NCBI GenBank assembly: GCA_028023455.1
Contig: JAQFVV010006502.1
Location: 372,001 to 436,000, forward strand
Origin: Epiperipatus broadwayi
Taxonomy: Eukaryota; Onychophora; Udeonychophora; Euonychophora; Peripatidae
Reading direction: 5' to 3'
DNA: 64,000 nt
Both the position numbers and the translations under genes were made by a program. The first letter of the stretch is position 1. Each line of letters begins with the position of its first letter. Under the pieces are notes generated by a model. The model was not told the DNA's origin. It did not search any database and saw only the letters and a list, made by a program, of their open reading frames with translations. Below are positions 34,718 to 46,776 of the stretch, one piece after another.

Positions 34718-36344
34718 CAACTTGTGAGTGAAATATGAGTACCTACATACCAGAATTACTATCTGACTCTGTACTAGTAAAAATTTATAGATTATTTTCA
34801 TTATCTTATTATAGTAATCACATTTTCAAACTGTCAGCATGAGTGTTTTTTCAATAAATAATTCCAATATACAAAATAATATTTTAGATTTTGGGAAAAA
34901 AAACCCCAAACATCTTTGAATGCTTTATTTCATTAATTCATCAATTTCAATCATTGGATGACTCTCTGAGATAAATATAAAGATATTTACAACAAAAATG
35001 AGAAATAACTTGTTTTGATTGTTATAAATTATTCCTTCATCCTAATATGCAAGATATAAAATATTAAGATAATTTGAAGTGAAAATTTTTTTTTTATATC
35101 ACTTGAAAATTAAAAACATTATTTAATTTAAAAAAAAAAAAGGAAAATAGACTATTAACAAAAAATGCTCTTATTATATATCTCTATGGATGCCAGGTAA
35201 ATACTCAATTCAAAATCACAAAAATGCTTTTATATAGATGGTCTGAGTGATTAGAACTTATAGTTAAATATTAAATAATTACATTTATTGAAGTGAGTAA
35301 AAAAATCGTATTCATTTGTAAGTTTACAAATGTTGTAAATATTGCATGGCAGCTTCTTCAGGAGTTTGATGCTAATGTTATTTATAAGAATTTTTTTTTA
35401 TAATTTCCAGATTATTAAATATATATAATTTTAAACTAATTTTTTAAAAACTTTTCTTCTGATAAATATTCAGTAATTAATTATATTTTTTAAAAGATAA
35501 GTAAGTAATATTTACTAAGGCAAGAATATGCGTATAAAAATGCGATAGTAGGAACCTCTACAGGTCTTAACCACAAGTTTACGTTTTGGAAGAAAAGAGG
35601 GAAACCCTCTTTACTTCAACCTACTTTCTATATAAATAGGTGATAAGTAAAGAAATTTAGTTATTTATAAGCCTACAAAAATTAAAAATATTGCAAAGAA
35701 GTCTCTAGATTTTTATTTTTAAAAACTATTATCTTATTTAACATTCCACCTGGGAGAATTTTTTTTTTTTAAATGTATAGACTAATTTTCTATTTTAAAA
35801 AAAGAGTTGTTGGTTATTTTTATGCTGTCTTTTATAATATTTTTCCATTACTGGATTTTATAACTGAATTCAATAAACTGATTTACAACGAACTATTATT
35901 GGAAATGTTTTATATTTAATATACTTTTTACAAGTATATTTTTTGTTTTATATGTTCAAACTTTAAACACTTATATTTCAGGAGGTGAAAACTTTTCAGT
36001 TTTAATCAGAATTTAATTCTGAGTTGTTTAATATACTAAAATCAATATATATGTAGGACATCAGATGATATTCTAAAATAGTCAAAATTACCAGAGCAAT
36101 ATAAACTATTTAAATATTTTTATTTTGTTATATAGATTAACATGTTGCTTTCTAACTACAACTAGTTTTTTTTTTTTGTTTTCTATATAGAAGAATCACT
36201 ATATGTTATAAATTCTGATTAATCTTTGAATGCTAGTTTTATACTTATTAGTAGAAAATATATCAATATTATAAATAATGTGCTTGTGAAATAAAAATAA
36301 AATATTATTTATCTCAGAATGCTTTTGAATAAATATTTAGTTTT
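34718..36344. other. AT-rich intergenic DNA, nothing recognised
   Basis: No coding motif. A possible weak repeat between about 35280-35400 and 35630-35720 was judged too diverged to annotate. Confidence 0.55.
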
Positions 36345-36478
36345 CTGATGCTAAGATGTAGAATAAATATTTAAATGCCTCAGGGAAACAGATATTGGAT
36401 ATTTTACTGTTCTGATGCCAAGACATAAAATAAATATTTAAATGTTTCTGGGAAACAGATGTAGGATATTTTGCTGTT
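36345..36478. repeat. Tandem duplication, 67-bp unit, two copies
   Basis: Units 36345-36411 and 36412-36478 both start CTGATGC.AAGA and contain AATAAATATTTAAATG, GGGAAACAGAT and GGATATTTT.CTGTT. Non-coding. Confidence 0.8.
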
Positions 36479-37140
36479 AAAATATAAGATAATTAATATA
36501 TTTATGACTAAACATATTGTTTATTTATTAATTTATAACTAAGTAAATAACTAATTGCATATATATATATATTGAAACAGACAGATCGAAGAATCAATCT
36601 TAGTTTCATGGTTGTCATTTAAGAACGGTAATTCTAAACCACTATTTACCCGCAATGAGACTTTTTCTATTCCCAGCCACATAAATTTTAAGTTATTTAT
36701 TTTGTGTTTGTTTAAAAAGAATTTAATGTAAAGAGTATGAGTATAAATGTCACAAATCATGATAAATAATATTCGTGTGTGTGTGGTTTGTGGATTTATA
36801 TTAGCTCAATTTAAAAGTTTCAATGGCGTGTATATTTTCTTTAAATTTTAATTTTGCAAATTATACAAAGTCATTTAAAAATTCTGATCAAAAGTCACAT
36901 TCCTTTGATCAGTATTTTTAATCAAAATCTTACTTGTACAAATGTATAGAATAATTAATTTGTACTTCGATAAATTAAGATAATGAATTTATATTTTTGT
37001 ATTCACGAATTCCGATGTAATTGTTTTGTCAATTTAGAATCATGTATTAAATTTAAAAATAAATGAAAACCGAACAATGGAAATGAGAAACGTAGAACTC
37101 TTATCAAGAGAGGCAAATGCTATTGTATAGTCAAAAATTA
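36479..37140. other. AT-rich intergenic DNA, nothing recognised
   Basis: The minus-strand frame 36551-36760 lacks recognised features. A (TG)n of five to six repeats lies near 36775-36784. Confidence 0.55.
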
Positions 37141-37555
37141 GATATTGCTGGAGGCCGGAAAATCAAAGGAGGCGGAGTCATGAACAAAAACTGGGCAGAA
37201 AGGTCAACCGTAGCCATCTTAAATATAATATAGACTCTAACTTTTGACTTGGCTGTGCTTAGATCGTCTCAAGCTACAGCAAAGTAGTCGTCTCAGAGAA
37301 AACACTTCAACTGTTATTAAGAAGTTGCCCGGTAAACTGCAATCATGATGGGCTAAGACCAAGAAGCTGATCCCTGTTCTGCCAATTTAAATCTTTCGTA
37401 CCGCTGATCTGTAATGTTTTCCGTGCTTCCAGTCTTCCAAATTCCAACATGTAAATTAACCATGCCATTCTAAGAAATTCAAAATGCGCGCCTACATTCT
37501 TCATACATATCACCGCAAGAAGAAAAGCCGGACGAAGAAAGAATGGTAACTTTTG
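37141..37555 (+). promoter_or_regulatory. G+C-richer island: possible promoter and first exon of a host gene
   Basis: This block is visibly less AT-rich than everything around it and contains scattered CpG (GGCCGG, GGCGGAG, TTGCCCGG, GCGCGCC, GCCGGACG). A CCATCTT element is followed by a TATA-like AAATATAATATAGA near 37219-37232. Downstream, a short frame opens at 37484 with MRAYILHTYHRKKKSRTKKE and runs into AATGGTAACT (about 37543-37552), which could be a splice donor. If not spliced, the frame stops after one more codon. This pattern fits a 5' exon of a spliced gene read to the right, but no protein family is recognised and the downstream exons are not seen. Confidence 0.35.
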
Positions 37556-38130
37556 TTACATGAACTTTTTAACTTTCCTCTCCGTAATAATTTTATATTT
37601 AATCTGTAAACCTAATTAATTGCATGTAAATTTCTTGTTTTTCATTTGAAAATGTTACACTAAAACCTGTCAGTAAATTTCTTCTCTAATATTTCTGTGC
37701 TCTAGTCTTTAGATGATAATTATTAATATTTGTGCCTTCTAATAATCCATTTGTGAATACATTTATATTTTTACTATTACTTATTTTACAAACAAAACGA
37801 TGCAATAATAATATTTCTCAGCTCTAGTTAAAGTCAGTAAGGTTTATATCATAATATTTATTATATTCATTTTAAAAGTAGTTTTCTTTTATCGAACTAA
37901 AAATTGTTTTTATGTTGAGTTGAGAAATATTCAAATATTTTTATTGTTTCTTTTACTTCGTCATGATATTTTAATCTATACTCCAAATCTCAAATACTTA
38001 AAATAGTCTAAAATTTTATTATAATTTTTTTTATATATTATTACGGAGTAAGAATAATAAGTGAATATATTATTGCTATTATTACCTTCCGAACAATCTG
38101 GGGAGTTATGGGTTTCAGAGTGAAATTAAT
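37556..38130. other. AT-rich DNA between the two G+C-richer blocks
   Basis: Would be intron 1 if 37141-37555 is a first exon. Nothing recognised. Confidence 0.4.
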
Positions 38131-38500
38131 TAATTATTACTTTTGCGATCGTTTGATTTCGCCATGTTTTTATTGAATAGTTATATCGGACTGTTGCGTA
38201 GAAAATGTTACGGAGAGAAAAAGGTTTTATATAATTTCATTTTAAAATCCACTTCCGACCACTCTTCCTCGATGTTACTGTGGCAATGCCTTTACCTTCG
38301 CCTAAGTTGGCGTCTCGTTTTACTACCATATGGAGAGAAAGAAATTCTTCTCCAGGTAATCTCTTGGATCACCGGGGTTCGAAAATGATCCCGGCTGGTT
38401 GTAGTGTCCCGGATCTACTTGGGGGCATTAAGACTTGTCAAAGTACAAGCTGCCCAGTATTCCGTCAATGCACCGCAAATTATTATTTGTAGTATACCTT
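38131..38500. other. Second G+C-richer block, unassigned
   Basis: Less AT-rich with CpG (GCGATCG, TTACGGAG, CCGGGGTTCGAAAATGATCCCGG). Two overlapping plus-strand frames (38143-38388 and 38280-38492) cross it. Neither matches a family I know. GGGGTTCGAAA near 38374 resembles a pol III B box, but no A box was found at the expected distance upstream. It could be a unique exon, regulatory DNA or an unrecognised repeat. Confidence 0.3.
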
Positions 38501-38985
38501 AATCCCTGCAACCATCAGTACATCAGTATTATATATTATATTTTTATATAAAACCGCCTCCCATTTATCCGTATACGCAATGGTTTGAATCTATTAAAAT
38601 AAAACAACTTAATATAAACTAGTAGTTAAATATTTTAAGTGCTCCAATTACTCTGATTCTCATATCAACCTGTACAACCATTTAAGCACATAAATATTGG
38701 CATGAGTTTGTTAATCAGTACAAACCGGTTATTGATGACTAGCAGCAATTTATTATAAAATACATATGAGAGTTTTACCGTACCTGTAAATAATATTATT
38801 CAATGCTTTCAATAATTTATTAAAAATTTATCTAACCTAATTTTGTCTCTCTTGCATTATTACTCTCGAAATCTAGTCAATCACCTGCTGTCTGTATTGA
38901 CAACTTAAATATATACATTAAATTATTAGCCGTACCAATATCCCGACTATAAGATATCTATGAAATAGCTGATTGTAGGTAATTT
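38501..38985. other. AT-rich intergenic DNA, nothing recognised
   Basis: No motif recognised. Confidence 0.55.
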
Positions 38986-38994
38986 AGTCTGTGT

Positions 38995-39192
38995 TTTTCG
39001 ATGAGCTAGTAAAGGGAAAACCCCGTACCATTGTAATGTTGTCATCGGTGGGTCATGCCAGGGTTTGGGTTTGAATTTAGTTTGCATTTTGGAATTTATT
39101 CCTAGACGTGGACTGGGTTTGAATTCGGATTACTGTGTGTGATTAAGCATGGTGATTTTTTACCGGGACAATATATATATATATATATATAA
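38995..39192 (+). mobile_element. Possible SINE-like fragment ending in (TA)n
   Basis: A less AT-rich segment containing GTGGGTCATG and two B-box-like strings (GGGTTTGAATTTA near 39067 and GGGTTTGAATTCGG near 39115), followed by a (TA)n tract at 39171-39191. The GGGTCATG plus GTTTGAAT combination also occurs in the SINE-like repeat at 1832-2129, so a distant relation is possible. No convincing A box. Confidence 0.35.
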
Positions 39193-41318
39193 TAAAGAAT
39201 AAAAATAAGGAAATAATATTCATATAAATAGAGATAATCTTTAACCTTTGATGTTGCCAAGAAATTATTAGTTACTACTAACTGATAATTCCCCAGGCTA
39301 AACTAGTTTTTTTATTTAACTATAACAGTTGTTTTTGGGAGTTTTTTATTGAAGTAAAAGGGATGGAATATGTATATACATATTATAACAGAAACAAACA
39401 TTTATTACTTTTTTGAATTTGGAATGTCCATGTTAGAATTCTACATTCAATTTTATGTAATTGATATTTGTATGAGTTGTATGCACATCTATATCCAATA
39501 AATGACTAATTAATCAATGAATTTACATGGATTGCAGCTGAAATTATAAACTAGTTTAAGTTTAATAATCATCATGCCTACAAATAATCTGGCCCATACT
39601 AAATATTTTTAACCAGAAAAAAATAGTTATTTTGAGATAATTTATTTTTGCTGAAAACATAATTGGATACAATTAGCTTTATTTATGAAAAAGAATGTTA
39701 TAAGTGTATTTTAAATTTAAAGTAATAAAATGGTTCTGAATTTTAATTTTCATAAAACTGATTAGATATATCATGATTTGTTATTAAAAATGAGTATCTG
39801 ATTACACTTAGGTACTTTAGATGTCTAATGGACAAATAACAATTATATCCAGTCATTTTCTATCAGCCATCTTTTCTATCCTACATAATTAAGAAAATCA
39901 CTTTCTTAGATATTAGAGCTGGAGACTAGAGTCAGAGATAAAAGCTTTAGTCTAAAATCTAGAAATAACACACAAAATTACTACAAGATAAAGTTAAAAA
40001 AATAAAATCAATTTATTTATAACAAAATAATTTAACAAAAATAAATCTTAACAACACTAACAATGATAAAAATTAAGAACATTATTAAATGATTTTATTC
40101 CATCTTACTATTTTTTATGGATATCACCTGAGTGTCTTGTCTAGAAAATTTATTTTATAATTATTAAATATCTTTATTAAAAAGAATACTATTGATCAAA
40201 ATGAAGTAAACTATGTGTTTTTATTCATATGCATCCTCAAAATATCTTCTAAATTAGGATAAAACATATAGATGAATAATATTGATTATATATTATCATC
40301 CTTAACACATACATATTTATTGTCTACTGTGTGTACTAACATATGTTTTATGACATAGGGTCAATGGATTATCTATGGAGATCCTTTTAACAGAAGACCA
40401 ACTAGACAATTATGAAAGTACTTTATTACTTAGACCACATATATTAACACATACATTATAATTTTGGAACATTATAGTAAATGAACTTTATCTTTCAAGG
40501 ATATTTCACAAAGGACTAATATTAATAAAATGTTATCTTATGTATGCTCTTTGAAAATGACCATTTTATTATAGAGAGTAATTAACAGAAAATTTTGCAA
40601 ATATTTACATGGATAAATTTTATTTTTATAAAAGTTTTCTGAATGCATATTAACTATCATTCAAGGCTAAATTCAATAAACATCAATACTTAAAATACAT
40701 ATACAATAGTAAAAATGTAACTACAATTACTTTAAATTATCTTCTCTTTATAAAAGAATATGCGTGTCTAATTTATAAGTACATGAAGTGCTAATTTGTT
40801 TAATAATAATATTTTCTAGATTATTTATTAACTAAAATTTAAAAATATCCAATTATTCTCCAAATCTAACTTATGATCATTGACATTATATGTTTATATA
40901 CACACACAAACAGTTATCATATCTTAAACATAGTAGTTATTTTACAAATGAATAAAATAAAATTTTAAAGTAAAATATGATATTAGAATTTCAGTTTATA
41001 GGATATTACGGCAAAAATAAAGAAAAGTGTGATTTTGGTAATATTAGAATTAATTATAGTCATTTGAAAATGTTATACTATATTCAATAAATTTAAGTCA
41101 GAGTAAGAATTATATAAAAATAATATTAAAATTAAAACTCTCTTTACAGATTAAAATAATATATTACACTTTTTCTTATTTTGAAATATGAGGGCATTAA
41201 AAATGAATTTGTTAAGATATCAAATGAAAAAATATTAATAGTCAATTGTCCATGATCGTTCATATGTGTGACTTTTAAAGAGTTTAAACTATAAGGTCTT
41301 TTGGAAATCTAATCTTTT
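39193..41318. other. AT-rich intergenic DNA, nothing recognised
   Basis: No motif recognised. Confidence 0.6.
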
Positions 41319-41321
41319 TCA

Positions 41322-41909
41322 CTCTTCTTCTTCTTCTTCTTCTTCTTCTTCTTCTTCTTCTTCTTCTTCTTCTTCTTCTTCTTCTTCTTCTTCTTCTTCT
41401 TCTTCTTCTTCTTCTTCTTCTTCTTCTTCTTCTTCTTCTTCTTCTTCTTCTTCTTCTTCTTCTTCTTCTTCTTCTTCTTCTTCTTCTTCTTCTTCTTCTT
41501 CTTCTTCTTCTTCTTCTTCTTCTTCTTCTTCTTCTTCTTCTTCTTTCTTCTTCTTCTTCTTCTTCTTCTTCTTCTTCTTCTTCTTCTTCTTCTTCTTCTT
41601 CTTCTTCTTCTTCTTCTTCTTCTTCTTCTTCTTCTTCTTCTTCTTCTTCTTCTTCTTCTTCTTCTTCTTCTTCTTCTTCTTCTTCTTCTTCTTCTTCTTC
41701 TTCTTCTTCTTCTTCTTCTTCTTCTTCTTCTTCTTCTTCTTCTTCTTCTTCTTCTTCTTCTTCTTCTTCTTCTTCTTCTTCTTCTTCTTCTTCTTCTTCT
41801 TCTTCTTCTTCTTCTTCTTCTTCTTCTTCTTCTTCTTCTTCTTCTTCTTCTTCTTCTTCTTCTTCTTCTTCTTCTTCTGCTTCTGCTTCTTCTTCTTCTT
41901 CTTCTTCTT

Positions 41910-41940
<31 letters not shown>

Positions 41941-41960
41941 TTATTATTATTATGATGATG
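41322..41960. repeat. Very long (TTC)n microsatellite with (TTA)n and (TGA)n end
   Basis: About 615 bases of almost uninterrupted TTC triplets. There is one extra T near 41545, which shifts the register, and two TGC variants near 41878-41884. The tract ends in short TTA and TGA triplet runs at 41938-41968. One strand is pure purine (GAA), the type of tract that forms triplex DNA. The minus-strand 218-codon frame across it (poly-E then poly-K) is the repeat itself and not a gene. Confidence 0.95.
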
Positions 41961-42019
41961 ATGATGATGTCTCAAAGATAAAATTTATTGGTCTGAGAGA
42001 GTTAGAAGAATTTTACATA

Positions 42020-42250
42020 GTTTAGATTGCTGTGGTTTACATGGACAATCATGTAATTGAAGATTTACATATATAAAAATTGATTTATTGGTTTACACAG
42101 GATTGCAGGAATTTTTTCATACTGTGGATTAGTTACAAGGGATTTTACATGGCATGTATTGCTGCAGTTATATGGGCAACATGTAGTTGTAGGTTTACAT
42201 ATATAAAAGTTATTTTATTGATTTACACAAGATTACATAAATTTTACTTG
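42020..42250. repeat. Tandem repeat, period about 132 bp, two copies
   Basis: TTGCTG.GGTTTACATGG.CAA.CATGTA at about 42026 recurs near 42159, and GATTTACATATATAAAA.TT near 42061 recurs near 42192. Each copy ends with a GATTTACACA.GATT block. Non-coding. Confidence 0.7.
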
Positions 42251-42559
42251 CTCTGAACTGCTGCATCTACAGATGCAAACCAGGTTTAATTTTATGTGGT
42301 TGGGTTGTCTGGATAACATAGGCAAGGAACTATAATTTCCATGATAGTGTGTCAATTGTCTATGAGGTTCACACTGATATGAGATCAACATGTTATTTTT
42401 GATTTTTTAGGATGCTGAATTTTCTTTGGTTGACCAGGTTTTTCTCTTGGTTCTATTGGCAATGTGATTTGGACAAGGTGTTGGTGTGTATGGAAGACAT
42501 AGGAGGATTACTTCAATAATTGTTAAAACTCCACCATGCCTGATTTTGGATGCATTTGA

Positions 42560-42890
42560 ATAGATAAATATTCCAAAGAGGGTGAGGGTGACAGCTATGT
42601 TAGAATTGGTGGCAATTGTTAAATTGGAGTTTGTAGTAAGTTGGTTAGACTCTCTGTTTATCTGTGTTAAAGGTAGAGGCTGGGTAAGGCTTTTGATAAG
42701 GTTTAAGCTAAGATCCATGAGTAGAGACTCCTGATTTCCAGAATAGGATGCATTTACAGTTATACTGGTTGCTATTGTTGGGTTAGAGTTTGTCATATGT
42801 TGGTCAGAATCTGGGTTAGGTTCTGTTAGAAGTAGAAGCTGAGTGAGGCTTCTGATGTAATTTAAATGTGAAAAACATGGTTAGAGAATC
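42560..42890. repeat. Tandem repeat, period about 160 bp, two copies
   Basis: GGTGGCAATTGTTAAATTGG at 42608 recurs as GGTTGCTATTGTTGGGTTAG at 42768. Both are followed by GAGTTTGT, GTTGGT.AGA.TCT, and AG.AG.GCTG.GT.AGGCTT. The minus-strand 129-codon frame at 42407-42796 spans this array. Its internal repetition (NSNPTIAT, NSNLTIAT) comes from the DNA repeat, so I do not call it a gene. Confidence 0.7.
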
Positions 42891-42949
42891 CAGATATAGG
42901 GAGTGGTAAATTAGTTAGACTCAACATTGCTATTGGAAATGACTTAGGT

Positions 42950-43770
42950 TTTTTGAAATTATCTAGTAACTTGATAATAGTTGAAGATTTGAATGAAAAA
43001 ATTAAAACAAAATTGGAAATAAGTTTTCAACTGATTGGAAGTTGAAAAAGGTATATAAAGTTAGGTTTTTTTCTTGCTAGCCTAAAGTTTTGACATCTTT
43101 ATAAGTATAAATAGTCTGAGCTTGTTAACCTGGTTTTAAGCAAGTGAATTAATTGCTGGGGACATAAAATCAAATTTATATTACTAAACAGAGATGAGAG
43201 TTTGCTACAATATCATTAAAAGTAAGCATATGCTTGACTGACCTTGGGACCTTGAAACTTTGTGCTGTATTATTGGCAACAAACACTGGTCATCAGATGG
43301 CTTTTCCTAATTATTACTAGGAAACTTGATTTTAATTCAAAGTTTGAATTAAAAATGTAACTCAAAATTGGAAGTAAGCAATCAGTTCATTAAAGGCATA
43401 TTATTATCTTGCATTAGACTAAGGTTTTGAATTCTTTTTTAACATAAAAACCAGAGCTTGTTAACTCATTTTTGAGCAAGTGAATTGCTTGCAGGGAAAT
43501 TTGTAATTGGAACTTTTTTTGCCCAACAAAGATCAGAATTTGCTACAAAAGAATTTAAAAAAGCTTATGTTTGACTGCACTTTGGATTTTGAGACACTGT
43601 GCTGGTGATATTGACAGAAAGCATCTGGTCATGTGATGGCTTTGTCTCCATATTATTTTCTAAAATTATCATTGTATAACTTGATTCTTATTGAAATTTT
43701 TAATTAAAAATGTACACAAAATTATTAATTAATTATCAACTCATTGAAAAATGAAAAAGGTTTACCAATT
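42950..43770. repeat. Tandem repeat, period about 355 bp, about 2.3 copies
   Basis: The anchor ACAAAATT lies near 43009, 43363 and 43718. Shared blocks include AGCTTGTTAAC, GAGCAAGTGAATT, AGAATTTGCTACAA, CTTATG.TTGACTG.CCTT and TGGTCAT..GATGGCTTT. The copies are clearly diverged. Non-coding. Confidence 0.75.
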
Positions 43771-44310
43771 GTAAGTATTTAAAAGTATGATTATTATTTT
43801 ATAATAATTATTTTCAATGGGTAATTAACAATACAATATTTGATAAATATAAACAAGAAATATTTATTTATTTTTAAAGGCTATGATTTTTAAAAAAATA
43901 TAAATATTAAGATTTTATTTTAGAATATTTATTTTAAAAGTTTAAAATGAAATATTTTGTTCAGGGATGCTGATATATTTCATATAACTCTATATTAAGT
44001 GAAATGGTGACTCTTTGTAGTAAAAAGTTATAAAATTGAGTGGATCATTAGATACAGTATCTATGTTGGTGACATCAGTATATCAGCATTGAAAAGATCA
44101 TATAAAATTCCTGTGTTTTAAAATTAAACTCTTTCTTTCATTCTGCATTTTTAGTATTATATATAAAACTTATATTGAATTTGAAGTCTAGTAATAGATT
44201 GCCAGATAAAATAAAGTATTGGCCCAGACAGTCATTGTCTTCAGAGTCTTATAACAATGTGAAATGGTCTTGAAATACTTGTATAATAAACCTGGAAAAA
44301 GTATTCAATG
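43771..44310. other. AT-rich intergenic DNA, nothing recognised
   Basis: No motif recognised. Confidence 0.55.
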
Positions 44311-44311
44311 C

Positions 44312-44378
44312 TCTGATGATGGAATTTATATATATATATATATATATATATAAATTCCATCATCATACACACTATATA

Positions 44379-44422
<44 letters not shown>

Positions 44423-44440
44423 GTGTGTGTGTGTGTGTGT
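44312..44440. repeat. (TA)n palindromes with (TG)n tail
   Basis: GATGATGGAATTTATA and its complement TATAAATTCCATCATC flank a (TA)n core (44314-44366). After ACACACTA a second (TA)n block follows, closing with TAGTGTGTGTGTGTG (to 44440), so the second block is also palindromic. Same architecture as 32064-32120. Confidence 0.85.
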
Positions 44441-45210
44441 CTGTGTCTTAAATAACTAAATGATAGTAATTTGAATTACTAAAAAAATTAACTTATTGAA
44501 GGGAATAAATAATGCTTATTGTTATATAATGACAAAAATACCAATATTGACCTGATTTACTATGAATATATTAGTAATGAATGCTTACTTCAATAATTTT
44601 ATGAAATTACAATTGTGAAATACATCTTTGGAACATATATAAACTTTAAATATATTTTGCATCATGGAGTTCATCTACATCAAGGTTGCTAAGAAGCATC
44701 AGCATTTTTGAACTTTAAACACCAACAAAATATTTTTTATTATTATTGTACATATTATAAAATTTTTTTGTAATAACAATTTATTTAAGGGACATCAACA
44801 ATTTTTAAAAAAAATTGTGAAATTTATTATTGCATCTAGTTAATATATTTTATATTTGTTTAGTTAAGTGTATCTTAAAAAAATTTTTAAAATATTTTTA
44901 TTGAAATTTAACCTTAATTTTATATAATATTCTAGAAGTATATTTTTGTTTCTTTCCTTACTCAATCTAGGTTTGAAGGGTAATATAATTAAAGTATAAA
45001 TAAGCCATTCATTGTTAAAATGCATCATTTATAGATATATTTAAATTGATCACTTTTGATTATGGTAGTAATAGGGTTGGAAACGAATTAAAACAAACTT
45101 AGTCATTCAATTTATATATATATATTTATTTGTCCTTGTATCATTTATAGTCATACAAGTTAAGAAATTTATAATATAGATACTATTAAATCAATTTATA
45201 TATTCATTAA
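44441..45210. other. AT-rich DNA upstream of the PLE pseudogene
   Basis: Nothing recognised before the (TA)n at about 45213-45242. Confidence 0.5.
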
Positions 45211-45212
45211 TC

Positions 45213-45213
45213 A

Positions 45214-45247
<34 letters not shown>

Positions 45248-45290
45248 GAAAGGAAATGAGTTTTGGGCCAGAAGATGGATAAAGAATTAA
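45213..45290 (+). repeat. (TA)n and probable PLE 5' leader with hammerhead remnant
   Basis: A (TA)n run (45213-45242) is followed by TTTTGGGCCAGAAGATGGAT at about 45261-45280. This recalls the GGGCCA plus hammerhead core seen at 20656-20668 and 54338-54350, but the core and helix II have decayed. It lies just upstream of the PLE reverse-transcriptase remnant, where PLE hammerheads are expected. Confidence 0.3.
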
Positions 45291-46692
45291 ATATCAGGTA
45301 AATATATGTTTTTAGAAAAAGATCTCAGTAATGTGATTAAAAGAAATTTAATGGATATTATGAAAAAATGGTAAATTTAAAATTTTTTAATAGAGTAGTT
45401 TATATAAAATGTTATTCTAATGACTACATATCAGCTAAGATGTTTATGAATGTTAAGACTTACAAAGATGGTTTTCCTTTAAGATTTATTTTTGATTTTA
45501 CAAGTAGTGTTGTAGAGGGTATTTCTAGATTCTTGAATAATTTTTTAAAATAATTTGATTTTGGTCATTATACAGTTTCTTCTTCTTTAATAATTGTAAA
45601 ATGGAAAGTACTTGGGTATTTTGTAGTTTAAAATTGAGAATATATATCAGTCTGTTAATAGATTAAGCGGTATTGATGTTCTTATGTCTGTGTTGGTTAA
45701 GCGAGGATCTTTGTCAAAAAATAAAATTAATCAAAGATTTGCTTTTATTATTAGAAGATTCTATATATTTTACTTATAATGCTAATTTTTATAAGATTAA
45801 GGAAGGGTGGATAATAGGTTATAATATTTCTCTTTAATTTGCTCAGTTTATATTAATTATTTGTAAAAGTAACTTATTATTGAGAAGGATTGTATATATT
45901 TAAAATTATTTGTTAGATATGTGGATGATTGTTTGTTTCTAGTTGAGAATGATAAATTTAAAAAAATTAGTAAATAAGTTTAATTGTTTTGATCCTTCTA
46001 TAAAATATATGGTAAAAGAAGGGGGATTAAATTTTATTAAATTAAAATTTTTAAATCTAATTGTGATTAGAAATGTAAAGTATACTTGTTTGGTATGTAG
46101 TCACCATGTTAATGTAAAGAATTATCAATAATTTAACCTGATAGCTATCAATCTGTATATGATAAACTATCTGCTTTAAGGAATTGTTGTTATAGAAAAA
46201 AAAGTTTAAATAACTCTAGTAGAGTAGCTTTGTTTCAAAAAGGACAATTTTATAATAATTATTTTCATATTGGCTACTCTGATAAATTTGTTAAAAGTAT
46301 TTTATTTAATACTAATAATATTTGTAATGATGTAAAGGTTAAAGAAAAATATGATTTTTTTTTTTTTTGCTATTTAAATTGTCTTTGTATAAAGTTGTAT
46401 GTAAAAATAGTAACATGTTTGGAAATAAAAGAAGTACTTCGAAAAGGTGTATTACTTTGAATAATTTATTAAATAATACAAAGGAAATTTTTGATAGAGA
46501 CTATTTCTAGAGGTGTATATATTATCCATTGTTTTTGTAAGAACATATATAGATCAGAGTAGTTTAGACTTAAATGAAAAAATAAAGGTACATAAAAGTA
46601 GGGCTAGAAATAATTATTTTAGTTCTGCTTTATATATCCATGAAAAAGATACAGGTCACACTATTAATTTTGTTGAGCATAAAAATCATGCA
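45290..46692 (+). pseudogene. Penelope-like element, RT plus GIY-YIG, decayed
   Basis: Blocks in order: VKTYKDGFPLRFIFDF then EGISRFLNNFLK (within 45368-45553), matching the early PLE RT motif; YKIKEGWIIGYNIS (about 45790-45830), equivalent to the primer-grip side motif of RT; VRYVDDCLFL with the catalytic YVDD at 45918-45929; GGLNFIKLKFLNLIV (about 46020-46065); and KLSALRN.CYRKKSLN (about 46165-46215) from the RT thumb and linker. Then the GIY-YIG start GVYIIHCFCKNIY at 46512-46550, and after a +1 shift the rest of the nuclease, IKVHKSRARNN...GHTINFVEHKNHA to 46692. More than ten stops and frameshifts. It is the most complete PLE of the window, with the RT N-terminus weak. Confidence 0.8.
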
Positions 46693-46776
46693 TAAGGTCA
46701 TTTAAAAAATTTATTTGGAGATAACTATAGTTTTTGTTTTTTTAGTAGTTTGAAAATATTGTCATAAACTGAAGAT

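Noticed and set aside
35280-35720. Possible duplicated block (TAAG..TACAAA...AAATATTGCA)
   Set aside because: Similarity is too weak against the AT background to separate from chance.
38360-38390. GGGGTTCGAAA as a tRNA B box
   Set aside because: No A box or clover-leaf pairing at the right distance, so no tRNA gene is called.
41319-41975. 218-codon poly-E/poly-K reading frame, the longest in the window
   Set aside because: It is the direct translation of the (TTC)n microsatellite.
42407-42796. 129-codon minus-strand frame with NSN.TIAT repeats
   Set aside because: It lies on the 160-bp tandem DNA repeat. The internal protein repetition mirrors the DNA unit, and no start context or family motif supports it.
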